From NCBI GenBank assembly GCA_963932145.1, contig OZ010586.1, positions 70,073,754 through 70,137,753 of the forward strand: DNA of 64,000 bases. The letters are read 5' to 3'. The notes beneath the pieces were generated by a model. That model saw nothing but the letters and a program-made list of their open reading frames with translations, was not told the origin of the DNA and did no database searches. Below, piece after piece: positions 1 to 10,429 of the stretch (position 1 is its first letter; every line of letters starts with the position of its first letter). The stretch is from Acanthosepion lycidas (Eukaryota; Mollusca; Cephalopoda; Sepiida; Sepiidae). The translations under genes were made by a program, and so were the position numbers.

Positions 1-84
1 TGACTGACAATAATTCATTATTTTGAGATATGGACATCATATTTTCCAAATTTTTTTTCTGATTAATTTTTAAGCCTCTTTAAG

Positions 85-119
<35 letters not shown>
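85..119 (+). repeat. Poly(A) tract
   Basis: An uninterrupted run of about 35 A. It could be the tail of an old retroposed copy inserted on the plus strand, but no recognisable SINE or LINE body precedes it within the window, so its source is unknown. Confidence 0.9.
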
Positions 120-121
<2 letters not shown>

Positions 122-299
122 ATCGTGGTATGACCTTGCTTTACAATCCTGAATTACATTATTTCCAAAAATCATCATCTAACATGTGCCCAACAACTTT
201 TCACCTCTGTATGATTGAATTATTGTCCATTTGTCTCACTTTTATAATTCATTCTCTCTAAATTAATATTTATTTAAATCTGGAGATCATAATAGCATA

Positions 300-882
300 A
301 GAGATACAGATGACACTAAATTAATGGCAGATTCAAGGAAAAGCGTAAGTAATTCTAGACAAGGTTGCAAAGGGAAGAGAGAATGACTAAACATTAACTA
401 CAAGAAAACAAAATATATGGTTGTCAGCAAGACAGTTCACCAAAATATGAACTTTGAATTGGAGACATTAGAATCAAGCAGGTACAGAAATTTAAGTGAG
501 TAGTATAGCAATAGATAATGGAAATTTGACCCAGAAAGCCAAATGTGAACTGAAATAGCAAAAAATACCTTCCAGAAACTAAGAAAAGTATTAAGGAATA
601 GGAAAATTTCTTTAGAAACAAAGAAAAGATTACTGAACTGCTATATTATATCTATTCTGTTATATGACAGTGAATGTCGGACAATTTCCTTACATATGAA
701 GAAAAGACTTGTTGGTTCTACATATAGATACTGAGAATACCACAGACTCAACATTTAAGCACTACAGAGGTCTTAAAGAATATGGGGACTAGAGAAACAC
801 TTGTACTTAAAATCAAAGACAGCTGAAATCTCTAGGATTAGGAAGAAAGAAGACTTGGCAAATCTAATACTCCCAGGTTTGG
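300..882 (+). mobile_element. RTE-like LINE fragment, RT catalytic region to C-terminus
   Basis: Broken reading frames give, in order, TDDTKLMADS (matching the ADDTTLMAES block around the RT catalytic aspartates of RTE/BovB-type elements), INYKKTKYMVVSK, LRNRKISLETKKRLLNCYIISILLYDSEC and a final KEDLANLILPG. The same order of blocks recurs in the other copies here, which supports one family. The copy has several stops and frame changes and ends before the KLWRAMI tail. It is a dead, 5'-truncated insertion. The RTE assignment rests on remembered family motifs, not a search. Confidence 0.75.
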
Positions 883-1034
883 TTTGGTTTGTTTTACAGT
901 ATATCAACCACAATGGGTTATTTAATGTCAACAAGATTTTTAGGATATGTTCATGTGAATAGAATATGTATTCTTTGTAGGAAATCAGTTTGTAGATCAG
1001 GTTTCATTGATGTAGTTTTCTAAACAAGGTTTTT

Positions 1035-1205
1035 GTCAAGAGTCAAATTTATTGCTGGTAATAATTTTTTTTTTTCAAAAATGTATTGCTGGTATTTTTA
1101 CTATAAAAATGTATTTTTATACTTCCATAGCATTTTAACCCCAGTTTTGGTGGGAGGTTCACTATTTGCTCATAACTGGGACCCTAACAGGTGCTACCAC
1201 CCCAT
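1035..1205 (+). repeat. Dispersed repeat K, copy 1
   Basis: Contains short repeated units built on ATGTATTGCTGGTATTTTTA, followed by a tail with TTCACTATTTGCTCATAACT and GGGACCCTAACAGG. The same order appears at about 13.38-13.60 kb, there with a TA microsatellite inside. It is a dispersed repeat of unknown class; the short direct units suggest a minisatellite-bearing non-autonomous element. Confidence 0.5.
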
Positions 1206-1329
1206 AATACTCCCAGTACACATTGAAAGGAGGGACAGAGGGAAATAGCAAGTAACTTAGTGAGATTGTGTGTATAGATGAGAAAGTGGTGACAATGAAA
1301 GTTGGTAAAGAGTCAAATGTTGCAAAGTA

Positions 1330-1362
1330 CATGAAGTTGTGGAGAGCCATGATACTGTATAA
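1330..1362 (+). mobile_element. Relic of RTE-like LINE 3' end
   Basis: The phrase GTTGTGGAGAGCCATGATAC matches the KLWRAMI-coding end seen in the better RTE copies. Only about 30 bases are recognisable, so this is a deletion relic. Confidence 0.4.
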
Positions 1363-1399
1363 AAGATATATCAGGAAGTGCTAAAATGCTCTTGGCTCA

Positions 1400-2140
1400 A
1401 CATACTAAAATCTGACCAAATATCAAAATTTGTATTTTTAATCCCTCAAGACACAAACATCAGCTTATCAGCCTTTTTTTTTTGTGACTATTATAACCAA
1501 AGGAAAAACATTGTACTAATCATTTGCAAGTAGATATATTGCCTATGTAATGCAATAAATGCAAGAAGGTCTTAAAAAAAAAAAGATATTTTAGCTATTT
1601 CTTTTTATATATCAACTTGTTTTGCAATGCACAAAGTGTGTGAATTGGTGTATTAGACAAAGAGAGCTCATAGTACGATATCAGAAAAACCTGTTATTAG
1701 ACAAAATAACACTGAAGACTTAAAGTGTGTTTGATAAAATAAAAAAAAAACAGACATTTTGACTTGATTTTCTTTTTTAAAGTAATGGATGGTGAAATCA
1801 TCAATGAAATGATGAAAAACAAGAATTGGCAGACATGTTTTAAGAAAACAAAAACGGAAATATTGCTGTGTTTCTTACGGTACCGTTAATATTTATTGAT
1901 CAGATAAAAACATTCTAAAAGAGAGTCAATCTGATTTTCTTAATATGTTTCAGGTATTTTTTGCCAGCTTTTACAGAATAAAAAAACAATGATTATATTC
2001 ATAAAAAAAAAAAATAACAGTAATGCCTTGAATGAAAGGACATCACAGGAACTTATAAAGCTCTTCTTAAACTGCTCTTTGTTCAATTCACATCTTTGAA
2101 CAGTTTAACATGCAAATTACAGTGAGTGTCAATCATAAAT
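1400..2140. other. AT-rich stretch without recognisable features
   Basis: Contains several A-runs of 9 to 11 bases and no open frame or repeat that I can match elsewhere in the window. Confidence 0.5.
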
Positions 2141-2147
2141 ACTTATT

Positions 2148-2472
2148 GAGAAGGTAGTGAAGGAAAGTGAGGAGAACATCAATTACAAGAAGACAGAATG
2201 CATGGTTGTTAGCAAAAGGGAACAGCCCAATATGTAAATTACAGATTGGAAATACTGAAATCAAACAAGTACAACAATTTAAATATCTGGGAAGTGTTTT
2301 TAACAGAGGACAGAAAAAGCAACATTGAAATTCAAAGGTGCATTGAGATAGTGAATGTTGTCTTCCAAAAGCAAAATATTAACAAACAGGAAAATATTGT
2401 TAGAAACAAAGAAAAGCATACTGAAGTGTTATGTAATATCAATCCTTTTATATGGCAATGACTGCTGGAGCC
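2148..2472 (+). mobile_element. RTE-like LINE fragment
   Basis: Frames read SEENINYKKTECMVVSKR, then FKYLGSVFNRGQKKQHWNSK-like text with frame slips, then ETKKSILKCYVISILLYGND. This is the thumb region of the RT, the same part as in the copy at 0.3 kb. It stops abruptly at about 2,472, where a compositionally different segment begins, before the SECWTISSQMK-equivalent block. Broken by stops and frame changes. Confidence 0.7.
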
Positions 2473-2800
2473 TGAGCACATGCACCCAGGCCAGGTCCCA
2501 AACAAGTGCAGCCCCCACAACTGTCGGTTGCACTGGCATTAGTATTAATACCAATCCCCTATTTTTGGTGCAGTGAGGGAGATACTACCACAGGCAGCTG
2601 TTTCCTGAGACCGGATACCTCTCAATAATATTTTTAGTTGCACTCTGTCCACAGACAGACACACAACTGAGTTATGTTCTGTCCAAAATGAGAGATGGAA
2701 TGTAGATTATCTGCTCAAGGACAGATGCTACACTTTGATCTCCACTAAAAGGAGTAGCGATGGTGAATGTGAAAAAAAAGCACCATTTTTCAGATGTACA
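2473..2800. other. GC-richer segment of unknown origin
   Basis: Clearly higher in G and C than its surroundings, with text such as CACCCAGGCCAGGTCCC and CAGCCCCCACAACTGTCGGT. It abuts the RTE fragment at a sharp junction. I found no second copy in the window and no convincing reading frame. It could be a piece of another element or of host sequence captured downstream of the LINE. Confidence 0.35.
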
Positions 2801-3215
2801 CTATTGAATGACAGCAACAGAGTAAGGTAATCACCAAAACTTCAGTTCTTATAAATAAAATAACATGCAGATTTGTTTTTAAATTATTAAAAGAAATGTT
2901 TGTAAGATGGCTAGCTATTATTAATGCTCTGTCTCTTGATATTAATTACAAAGGCTGCTTGCATTAAAAATGTTATCTTCCAGAAATACCCTAGTCAACT
3001 ATTTTTTTAGTGAAACAATCATTGTTATTGTTAGTTTATGATAAAAAAATTCATCAATCACATTTATAAAAAATATTATTATAATTAACAGATAACAACT
3101 AAAAGCAATTATTTAAAATTATCTAAAATATATAAATTCAAACAATTCCCTACCATGTTCACAGTTGCAAGCAACCCCCATTCCCTTTATGCTCCTTTGG
3201 TAAAGTTCTTTGTTT

Positions 3216-3277
3216 ATAGCACCAGTCCACAAGATTTGAAGAAGGATGGTCCTTGCTAAGTCCTACTGGCTTATTGT
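3216..3277. repeat. Dispersed repeat L, copy 1
   Basis: Shares TAGCACCAGTCCACAA, then TTTGAAGAAGGATGGTCC and CCTACTGGCTT with 17,283-17,347. At the second site it lies directly next to SINE-B copies, so it is probably the 3' extension of that SINE or of a relative. Confidence 0.5.
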
Positions 3278-3381
3278 ATATAAAATTTATGCATTTTACA
3301 CAAGTGGTATTAGATATTATGAAAACATAAATTATGTTATATTAAATCTAATGTCTATTATTATCTTCAGTCTTCTTAATA

Positions 3382-3463
3382 CATGTCTTCTCTCTTTAAT
3401 ATTCTCTAACACTCAGTAAACCCTTGCATCCTAGTGGCTTTATTGCCTTGCTTGAAGTTAACT
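3382..3463 (+). mobile_element. LINE-J 3' terminus
   Basis: Contains the family's diagnostic 3' block: CACTCAGTAAACCCTTGCAT followed by CCTAGTGGCTTTATTGCCTT and GCTTGAAGT. The coding part is missing. An A-run of 16 bases follows at 3,464-3,480. Confidence 0.65.
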
Positions 3464-3779
3464 GAAAAAAAAAAAAAAAATGAAATTCCCTAATCAAACT
3501 ACATGATTTTTTTTCTAAAAGATGGTAAAATTGCTTGAATAATTTTATAATAGTATATTGACATTGTACTTATCAAATTTAAAATCAAAACCATTCTCCT
3601 CTGAATTAAACGATGGATATACATTACTAAAAATAAAATTTCTAGCTGAGAGTAGTAACTCTGAGGTAGATAAAGAATACATCACCAACATTCCTCACCT
3701 CAAATCAGAAATAAGGAACAGTGAAAAAGACATTGCAGATTTCACATCAGTAAAATAATCTGAGACAATGTATGAGTCA

Positions 3780-4250
3780 TGTCATCTGTCCTTCTTTATG
3801 GCAGCGAATGTTGGACGATTTCCTCAAAGATGAAGACACTTGAGGCAATGAAGATATAGTTCTACAGAAGGATGCTAAGGATATCATGGACCAGACATGA
3901 GCAATGATGAGGTCTTAGAGATGATGAAAACAAGGACAAGGCTTATACTTAACATCAGGAAAAGGCAGCTGAAGTTTCTGGGACACATAATGAGGAAGAG
4001 AGAAGTCTGGAGAATCTGATACCCACGGGTTGAATAGACAGAAGAGAGACAAGAGAAAACGTGTGACATACCTTATGGGCTTAAGCAAGTGGATGACAGA
4101 ATGTGTTCTGGGGGAGGTAGTAGAGGGAAGGAAATTATTGAGAGCTGCAAGGGATGGAGGTAGGTAGAGAGCCATGATCGCCTACATCCTGAAAAGAATC
4201 TGTGGCGAGCCATGATTAAATGTCTATGTAGTAATGGGACATGTCATTTA
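3780..4250 (+). mobile_element. RTE-like LINE 3' fragment with C-terminal domain
   Basis: Frames give VLLYGSECWTIS, FYRRMLRISWTRHEQ, ILNIRKRQLKFLGHIMRKRE and RKLLRAARDGGR, then the GAGAGCCATGATCGCC end block. That end block appears twice, at about 4,161 and 4,202, as a short local duplication of the tail. This is one of the better-kept C-terminal copies, but it is still broken by stops. Confidence 0.8.
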
Positions 4251-4282
4251 ATAAAGGCATCAGAAGATTCACTCAATTCAAG

Positions 4283-4322
4283 GCTCAAGAGCCACTCAAG
4301 CTAAAGAGTTATTGTTAAATTG
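4283..4322 (+). repeat. Dispersed repeat N, copy 1
   Basis: Consensus AAGGCCCAAGAGCCACTCAA, then about ten variable bases and GGTTACTG. Other copies are at 18,143-18,186 and 18,882-18,922. Class unknown. Confidence 0.45.
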
Positions 4323-4520
4323 GTAATGATGAATCTCGTGTATGATATGAACGCAAGAAAAATGGTAAAAAGTGAAGATTATGAGGATAGCTAAGAATTC
4401 ACCCTTAATTTGAAGAGGTTATGATTTTTAGTGTTCATGAAAACACTCATGTGGGAGTCAAGTTGCACAAAGTGGCAGTTCTTGGAAAAAGAGCTTTTGT
4501 ACCAATCCCAAGGGGTTTTT

Positions 4521-4740
4521 TGCACGTGAGTGAATGTAATGAAGCTAACTGTATTTAGAATTGAACTTGGCTCTCTGATTTCTCATTCTGAATCATGATC
4601 CATTACACCAAGCACACATCCAAGCTTACAGCACTTGGTATTCTCAAGCGGTCACCCTTCTAGGTACAGACCAGATTCAATGTTACTTAATTTTGGTGAT
4701 TGGACAGAAACTGGTGTTTCAACATGATATGGCTGTAAGC
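4521..4740 (-). mobile_element. SINE-A (5S rRNA + tRNA-like composite), 3'-truncated
   Basis: The minus strand starts at 4,740 with a 5S rRNA-like head (4,624-4,740) containing GCTTACAGCCATATCATGTT and the internal promoter pieces AAGTTAAG- and GGGTGACCG-like. The tRNA-like unit (4,521-4,615) follows. The body and tail present in other copies are missing. Confidence 0.75.
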
Positions 4741-4744
4741 CCTT

Positions 4745-6720
4745 TCAAATGCAGCCAAATTGGCTACTTGTAACCCAATCTAACAATAATGCTTTGTAAA
4801 GCAAATAAAAGAAATATTGGTTACAAAGATTTTAAACAGTTTCTACATCAAAAACACACTCTGCCTTGTATTAAATTATTAGAGATGACACATAGATTAT
4901 GCTAAGAAAAAGACTAAATGAGCTGAAAGAATTTCTTAAAAGAGGAAGTATAAAGGTTGTTAAACAGAATTTATTTAAAAGTGATGATACCCTCAAGTGC
5001 TGCATATTGGAAGCCAGTGTAATTAAGAAAGAGGTGGATTCTCATTAGCTGTGTCCTCAGCCAATCAACGCAAATAATGAGCCCAGTGAGACAATCAGAA
5101 AATGTTTGTTTTGTCTTCTAATTCCAGATTGGAGATTCATTTGTACATTGCCAAAAGCCTATAGGCAATCAAATATCTGCTTTTATAAAGAACAACTTTT
5201 TGATCCACTCACATGACCTATTTTCGTAAAGCGCTATTTTCATTAATATAACCCTTTTTTGCTTTCCCTCTTTTTTTAAGCTCAATTTCATTCAATTTTA
5301 ACTCTAATGATGTGGATTTTCTATGTAATTGAAAACTGATAAAAAAGACAGAAAATGAAAGCCAACATGTTATATTCACATGTTGCCAACTCATTAACTT
5401 CTTTAAAATGAAGAAAAGTAAATTCTTTCCAATTTTTTGTAAAATCATCTGCCTTACCATTGGAATATACCTTGCAATTCTGTCAAAAGTGAAAAGAAAA
5501 TTTTACTAAACTATAGGCTAATTGTACAAAAAAATTATGCTAACCTCAATTGTTTTTTATAAGATTCATAATTATCGTTTTTTGTTCAGATTTACCAATG
5601 TGACCTAACTAAAAATAATTCAAATAGGTTGGTATTAAATTTCAAATAAACTTTCAATTAATATATGCAAATCACTAAAACTTAAATAAGGAAACCAATA
5701 AGCGGTCAATACTAAACAATGATACCTTAGTTTTATTATAAAGTTTAAAAATTGATGCTAATCATCTATTTTATCTTATGTTCAAACTTTTATTAATTAA
5801 GTGATTAAAATACATGATTTAAAAGAATTTGAATTGCTAATTTTATAAAATAATCTTTACTCATAAAAATTTATTTTAAAAATGTAAAAAATATTAAAAT
5901 ACTTACAATAAATTTGATAAGCTCTTAGGACATACTTTCTCCAATTTTAATATCAAATAATATGTTAGCACATATTTTCTGTTGGCAAGATTAATATTAT
6001 GTCTGTTAATGCAGTATTTGTACTTAAAGGTTTTTTTTTCTTTAAATATGCAAGTTGCTTGCTGTTACTGTCACAGTTGATAACAATTGGCTGAGAGATT
6101 ATTTACAATGGAAGTAAAGCTAACATATCCAATACCTAACAAACAATTAATGTTGGAATTTTTGAGGTGAAGAATTGCCATTATTATCTGCCTAATTTTC
6201 TGACCAGCACGCTCACCTTGGCTATTATACTTAGGAGAGTACATTAGTTGCAACATTGCAAGTATAACAACCAAAATGAAAATTCTGGTTTGAATAATAT
6301 TACATTGTTAGCTATTGACAGCCCTAGGGTTGCTGGCACCCCAGGCAAGCTGAACGTCAGTGCCCTTACAAGTATATTTTTTTAAAATCATCACATGAAT
6401 CATAAACCATTTGTATAGCTCTCTTATCTGTTCAACAAAAAGAAGGTTCACATAGATGTCCTGTGGTTCTAAAAACTACTTAACTGTTCTTTACTTGTTA
6501 TCCATCACATCTTTCTCATCTTACTACATAGAAACTTTGGTTTGGATGCATTTGTTTAGGGGTATATCAACACCTCTATGGGTAATTTAATGCTGAAATA
6601 TAAATATTTTGTATGCAACTTTATGCGTTCAACTAATGATTATTTTGTACATAATTTTATACTTTTAGGGTAAACATTTGTTTTATAGTTGAAGCTCTGG
6701 TAAATAAAAATCTTATCTCA
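4745..6720. other. Long AT-rich stretch with no assignable feature
   Basis: No repeat family named here is recognisable. A short GC-richer patch at 6,318-6,372 contains ACAGCCCTAGGGTTGCTGGC and CCCCAGGCAAGCTG. Open frames in this stretch are short and of low-complexity composition. Confidence 0.45.
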
Positions 6721-6721
6721 C

Positions 6722-6880
6722 TGTTAGCTTTATGTTGTATCCAAGAATTTCTTCTTTGCTAATCACTTCTTTTATGATGATGGCATTGATGACTAAATTC
6801 ACTGCTAATATGCAGATTCGGGACCAGAAGTTTCCAGTTTCACCAAAACCTGCTCCCATCATCCATTCTTTATTGCCATT
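6722..6880 (-). CDS. Candidate exon or pseudo-exon resembling an ANF-receptor/periplasmic-binding ligand domain
   Basis: On the minus strand an open frame reads GAGFGETGNFWSRICILAVN, then LVINAIIIKEVISKEEILGY, then NIKLT. The pattern 'G...TGNF...(A)xxLxINxI...ILGYNIKLTV' is like the first beta-alpha unit of type-1 periplasmic-binding or ANF-receptor domains, as in class C GPCRs and receptor guanylyl cyclases (family knowledge from memory). A usable splice donor, ACA|GTGAGA, sits at 6,722/6,721, directly before an in-frame stop. The left boundary is unclear: a 14-T run precedes it on the minus strand, but no good AG acceptor follows within 30 bases. It may be a real exon, a retropseudogene piece or chance. 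No other exon of such a protein was recognised. Confidence 0.3.
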
Positions 6881-6889
6881 TGGTTTTGC

Positions 6890-7430
6890 AAGAGTTGGTT
6901 GGAGGTGGAAAAAAAAAAAAAAATTGCTGAGTGATAATGTCAGGAATTCTAAACTCATGTTAAGGCCACTCTTGGTGGCAAGGTTGAAGACAAGGACCAG
7001 ATTAAGCATGACCAACTTCAAAGACCCCAACAGTGGAACAAGCAGATGACAATTACAACAGATCTCAATGGTTGAACCAGCGGTTAAAGAGGGTTATGCA
7101 GGATGAACATGCTATAGAAGGTGCCACACAAAATCTCATCTAAATCAGTTTGAGGACTATTCAACCTAACTTGATGCATGAAAATCTGAGAACATATGTT
7201 ATATCAAAATACAATATCATAGCTTTCTTCACACTTTGAAAAAAAACAATTATAGTGTGATCTTGTTTTAGTATTTTATAAACAACAAAGTTAAGACGGT
7301 TATTTGGTTTTTATAAGCAACAGTAATGTATTTAATCAGTTCTATTTTTAAAAGAAAAACAGTTTAAAATTAGAATGGAAAAATTTTTGTTGCTATCTCA
7401 ATATGGAAATTTATTATTTTTTCGTGATGT
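6890..7430. other. No assignable feature
   Basis: Mixed-composition DNA with an A-run at about 6,910-6,923. I see no repeat match or convincing frame. Confidence 0.4.
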
Positions 7431-7435
7431 ACTTA

Positions 7436-7562
7436 CAAGTGGGTGCTGAAAAGTCGCTTTTTTTTTTTGGTCTGAACAAGAAGGTATTCCAAATTAAGTT
7501 CTGACATTTAGTCAAATTTTGGGAAGTGCGGTCAAGCCTAGAACTTTTCAGCACCTCCTTTG
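7436..7562. mobile_element. 127-bp miniature inverted-repeat element (mariner-type ends)
   Basis: The ends are inverted: CAAGTGGGTGCTGAAAAGT on the left and ACTTTTCAGCACCTCCTTTG on the right. The element is flanked by the dinucleotide TA on both sides (7,434-7,435 and 7,563-7,564), as expected for Tc1/mariner insertion. It has no coding capacity. A relative with the same ends lies at 46,295-46,407. Confidence 0.75.
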
Positions 7563-7637
7563 TAGTCTATGATAAAAACAAATTAACAAAAATTGAAAAT
7601 TTAAAAAGAAATATTTTAAAAGTTTAAAAATAACAAG

Positions 7638-8064
7638 GCTTATGGCCATATCATGTTGAAACACCAGTTCCCATCTGATCACTAAAGTTAAGCAATGTCG
7701 AGCCTGGTCAGTATGTAGAAGGGTGACTGCTTGGGAATACCAGGTACTGTAAATTTGGATGTGCATTTGGTGTAATAGATAACAGGCAGGAATGAGCAAT
7801 TGAAGAGCTGAGTTCAGATTTAAATACAATCAAGTTCATTATATTCACTCATGCTCAAGTAACCTTGGGAAAGGTATGAATTCACATCTTCTCCACCCAA
7901 TCTATGGGTTAAATAGCACTTGTATCTGAAAATCATTATTATCTACAAAATATTGTTTATATTTACCTGCAAAAAATATTCTTACAATTTAAAAACATGT
8001 TTTGGCTTTAAATAACCTGCAAAAGTTTGATAAGGCATAAAAGAAAAAATAAACAAACATAAAA
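7638..8064 (+). mobile_element. SINE-A, essentially full length (5S head, tRNA-like unit, body, tail)
   Basis: 7,638-7,753 aligns by eye with almost the whole 5S rRNA, from GCTTATGGCCATATCATGTT through ATCACTAAAGTTAAGCAATG to GGGTGACTGCTTGGGAATAC, so the RNA polymerase III internal control region is present. At about 7,768 comes TTTGGTGTAATAGATAAC (A-box-like), then GAGTTCAGATTT (degenerate B box). The body follows with GGGAAAGGTATGAATTCAC and CTATGGGTTAAAT, then GGCTTTAAATAACCTGCAAA and an A-rich tail ending near 8,064. This is the reference copy for the family in this window. Confidence 0.85.
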
Positions 8065-8499
8065 TTACTGAACTGGGAGAAAAAAAAAATCAGCTTATTT
8101 TAGATGATATAGTCAACAAATCTGCATGAAGAAACCATGAAAAATAAGCTCGTAATTTTAGATAGACAGAAAATCAATTCTGTACATTCTGGAATGTTTT
8201 TTTTATTGTATTCAGGTGATTGAAGTACTTCAAAATAGCATTTAAAGTTGTTCTCTTCTGCTAAAAATAGTATTCTAATTAATCTATTTTTCTGCCCATC
8301 TTCAGTAAAATTCATCTGTTTTTGTAAATAGAGTTGCAAGTACTGCTGAAATGTCCTTGACCAGAGCCAAATCCTCAAATCAGTATAATACTGATTTTTA
8401 GGAAATGGATCAGGCCGAAACCTTTAAGGATTCCTTCCTATTGTCATAAAAACAAGCAAATATTGGTTGCACTTTGTAAGCTGCAGAGATGGTGATAAA

Positions 8500-8776
8500 A
8501 AATGGTCAAAGGTGCATTGGAATACCGAAATATGCTTTCCAAAATCTAAACAAAGTATTAAGAAACGTAAAAATTTTGTTAAAAGAAAAGAATGATGAAA
8601 TTCTCTGTAATATCAATCCTCCTATATGACAGTGAATGCTGGCAATTTCCCCACGGATGAAGAGAAAACTTGAGGCAGCACACACCTTGATCTACAGAAT
8701 GATACTGTGAATAACATGAACAGTACATACAAGCAATGAGGAAGCTTTAAGGAAAATGGAAATAAAAAGGACACTT
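8500..8776 (+). mobile_element. RTE-like LINE fragment
   Basis: Frames give IPKYAFQNLNKVLRNVKILL, then ILCNINPPI and DSECWQFPHG, then MKRKLEAAHTLIYRMILXIT. It is cut at about 8,776 by the start of a minus-strand LINE-J tail. Stops and frame changes are present. Confidence 0.65.
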
Positions 8777-8777
8777 T

Positions 8778-8917
8778 TTTTAAATTTCATCACAAACAAG
8801 GCAATAAAGCCACTAAGACACAAGGGATTACTGAATGTGAGAGAAGATGAGAAAAAAAAACACCATTAAGGAGAAAGAAGAATAAAAGAACAAGAATTAA
8901 GATAACAACTGACATTA
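8778..8917 (-). mobile_element. LINE-J 3' end, 5'-truncated
   Basis: Shows the minus-strand 3' block CAAGGCAATAAAGCCACTAA, then GACACAAGGGATTACTGAA. The recognisable sequence stops at about 8,917 (AACTGACATT), where a mariner fragment starts a few bases later. The three pieces RTE, LINE-J and mariner are directly stacked. Confidence 0.7.
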
Positions 8918-8929
8918 CACGCTCATTCT

Positions 8930-9020
8930 TATACTGTACAGTCAACAAAATCAAAAACAAACAATGCACATACATGAAATTAAAAATATCAAATGGCAAC
9001 AATTTACCCATCACACTCTA
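8930..9020 (-). mobile_element. Mariner remnant, 5' end only
   Basis: Read on the minus strand, TAGAGTGTGATGGGTAAATT and TTTGATATTTTTAATTTCAT, then GATTTTGTTGACTG, parallel the left end of the mariner at 52.65 kb. Only about 90 bases including the terminal repeat remain, so it cannot encode transposase. Confidence 0.7.
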
Positions 9021-9309
9021 TATTTATCTAAACAATGTATTTCTTTGGTTTTTAGTTTATAATATCTATACTTATTAAAAATATTGATAATAACTTGTTT
9101 TTACTAGAGTTTAATATTCAACATTAGATCTATACCCATTACAACAATTTTAAATAAATTATAATATAAATCCAATATTTGGAAACCATTTATTTATTAC
9201 TTGTTGATAAATGATTTTCTTATTTAAAAAAGCTAAAGAAAATATAACGAATTTCTTTATATTTTAAAAACGGTTTCCTACCCAAACAACCAATATAATC
9301 TTTCATTTT

Positions 9310-9638
9310 CTACAGCTTGTCAACCTTCTTTCCTCTAGATAATAATGTTTTAGTGATGCAAGTCCTACTAATTAACGCATAGCTGGGGGAGGCGAGTTAG
9401 ATTTGTACCTTTTCCAAAGCTATTTGCATGTAAGTGAATATAATGAACCCAACGGGAATTGGAACTCAGCTCTCCGATTAACAATTCTGAGCCATTATCC
9501 TTTACTCTATTATACATCCAAGTCTACAGCATCTGGTATTCCCAAGTGGTTACTCATCTAAGTACTGATCAGGCCCAACATTGCTTAATTTCAGTGATTG
9601 TACAAGAACCAGTGCTTCATTTTGATGTGGCCGTAAGC
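9310..9638 (-). mobile_element. SINE-A with 5S head
   Basis: Minus-strand order: 5S head at 9,638-9,525 (CTTACGGCCACATCAAAATG at the start), tRNA-like unit, body with TAGCTATG-like text, tail near 9,310. The internal GGTATGAATCC-type motif is degenerate here, so it is older or more mutated than the copy at 7.6 kb. Confidence 0.75.
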
Positions 9639-9847
9639 AAGAGACTATTTAGGAACATTTAGATCAATGTTCTGGTTTTCTTATAATTTCTGTTGTCTGG
9701 TGAATTTAGTCATAAGATAAGTTTTGTATTGATATCTTATGGTATCAGTACAACATAACACTTTTTACAAACCATGGCTAAAAACTTTGATTACTTTCTG
9801 GTCTTCCATACATAAACCATTTTGTACAATCATATAAAAATAAGTTA

Positions 9848-9966
9848 GGCACCTCAGCATGGTGTAATGGTTAGCAAACCTGTCTCAAAAGAACAATTAT
9901 GACTGGGTAAGGAATTCAATCTTCACTGGGTGCCCCATACTTTCGGCCTTGTACCACATCTAAGAT
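9848..9966 (+). mobile_element. SINE-D, tRNA-like head
   Basis: Begins GGCACCTCAGCATGGTGTAA and TGGTTAGCA (A box TGGTGTAATGGTTAGC), has GGAATTCAATCTTC (B box) and ends its tRNA outline with ACTGGGTGCC. The 5' GGCACC pairs with the 3' GGTGCC as an acceptor stem. The following CATACTTTCGGCCTTGTACC is shared with 18.3 kb, so this is a SINE and not a free tRNA gene. Confidence 0.7.
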
Positions 9967-10429
9967 ATGCTTGGAAAACCAACATATAAAAATCAGCAGC
10001 TGTGTATCATTTTATCTTCACCAATTGGATCCCAGTCTTTCTCCTGTCACAATGAACATTTGCACTCTCAACAAGGCTCCATGCTTTGAATGCCTATTAG
10101 TACTTAAGCTCACACCAGCCCATATACATATGTTCTATTCATCACTAAAGATACTAGATAAATACTCCTTGTACTGACCCCAAAAGTACCTAACTCCTTT
10201 TACAATGCTTTATTTTTTACATGAGACAATTTATGCCAAAAATGGAGTATTGTAGTGCAATTCTAACTTTCTAGCCTTGATAGATTTCAAAATCAGTCTT
10301 CTAGGAAATGACTAAGAGTTCTTGGTCAGGATGGAGGCATGGGGAGTTTCTGCATGAGTTTTCCACTCTACAATCTCTTTCTCACAAACAAAAAGCTGGA
10401 AGCATCTTACTACTCTACCACCTATTTCT

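Noticed and set aside
3558-3758. 66-codon frame ending at a donor-like CATCA|GTAAAA
   Set aside because: The residue mix (K, S, E, N, I) is what AT-rich DNA yields by chance, and no acceptor or family motif was seen. Left unannotated.
6732-7049. 105-codon plus-strand open frame
   Set aside because: It overlaps a minus-strand frame of similar length, and a poly(A) stretch encodes a lysine run. The composition does not look like a protein, and only the minus-strand part was kept as a weak candidate.
7638-7753. Functional 5S rRNA gene
   Set aside because: Many changes from 5S rRNA, no T-run terminator directly after it, and it continues into a tRNA-like SINE body shared by several copies.
9848-9922. 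Free tRNA gene
   Set aside because: The acceptor ends pair and A/B boxes are present, but the same downstream sequence follows in a second copy at 18.24 kb and the anticodon arm does not fold cleanly. It is a SINE head.
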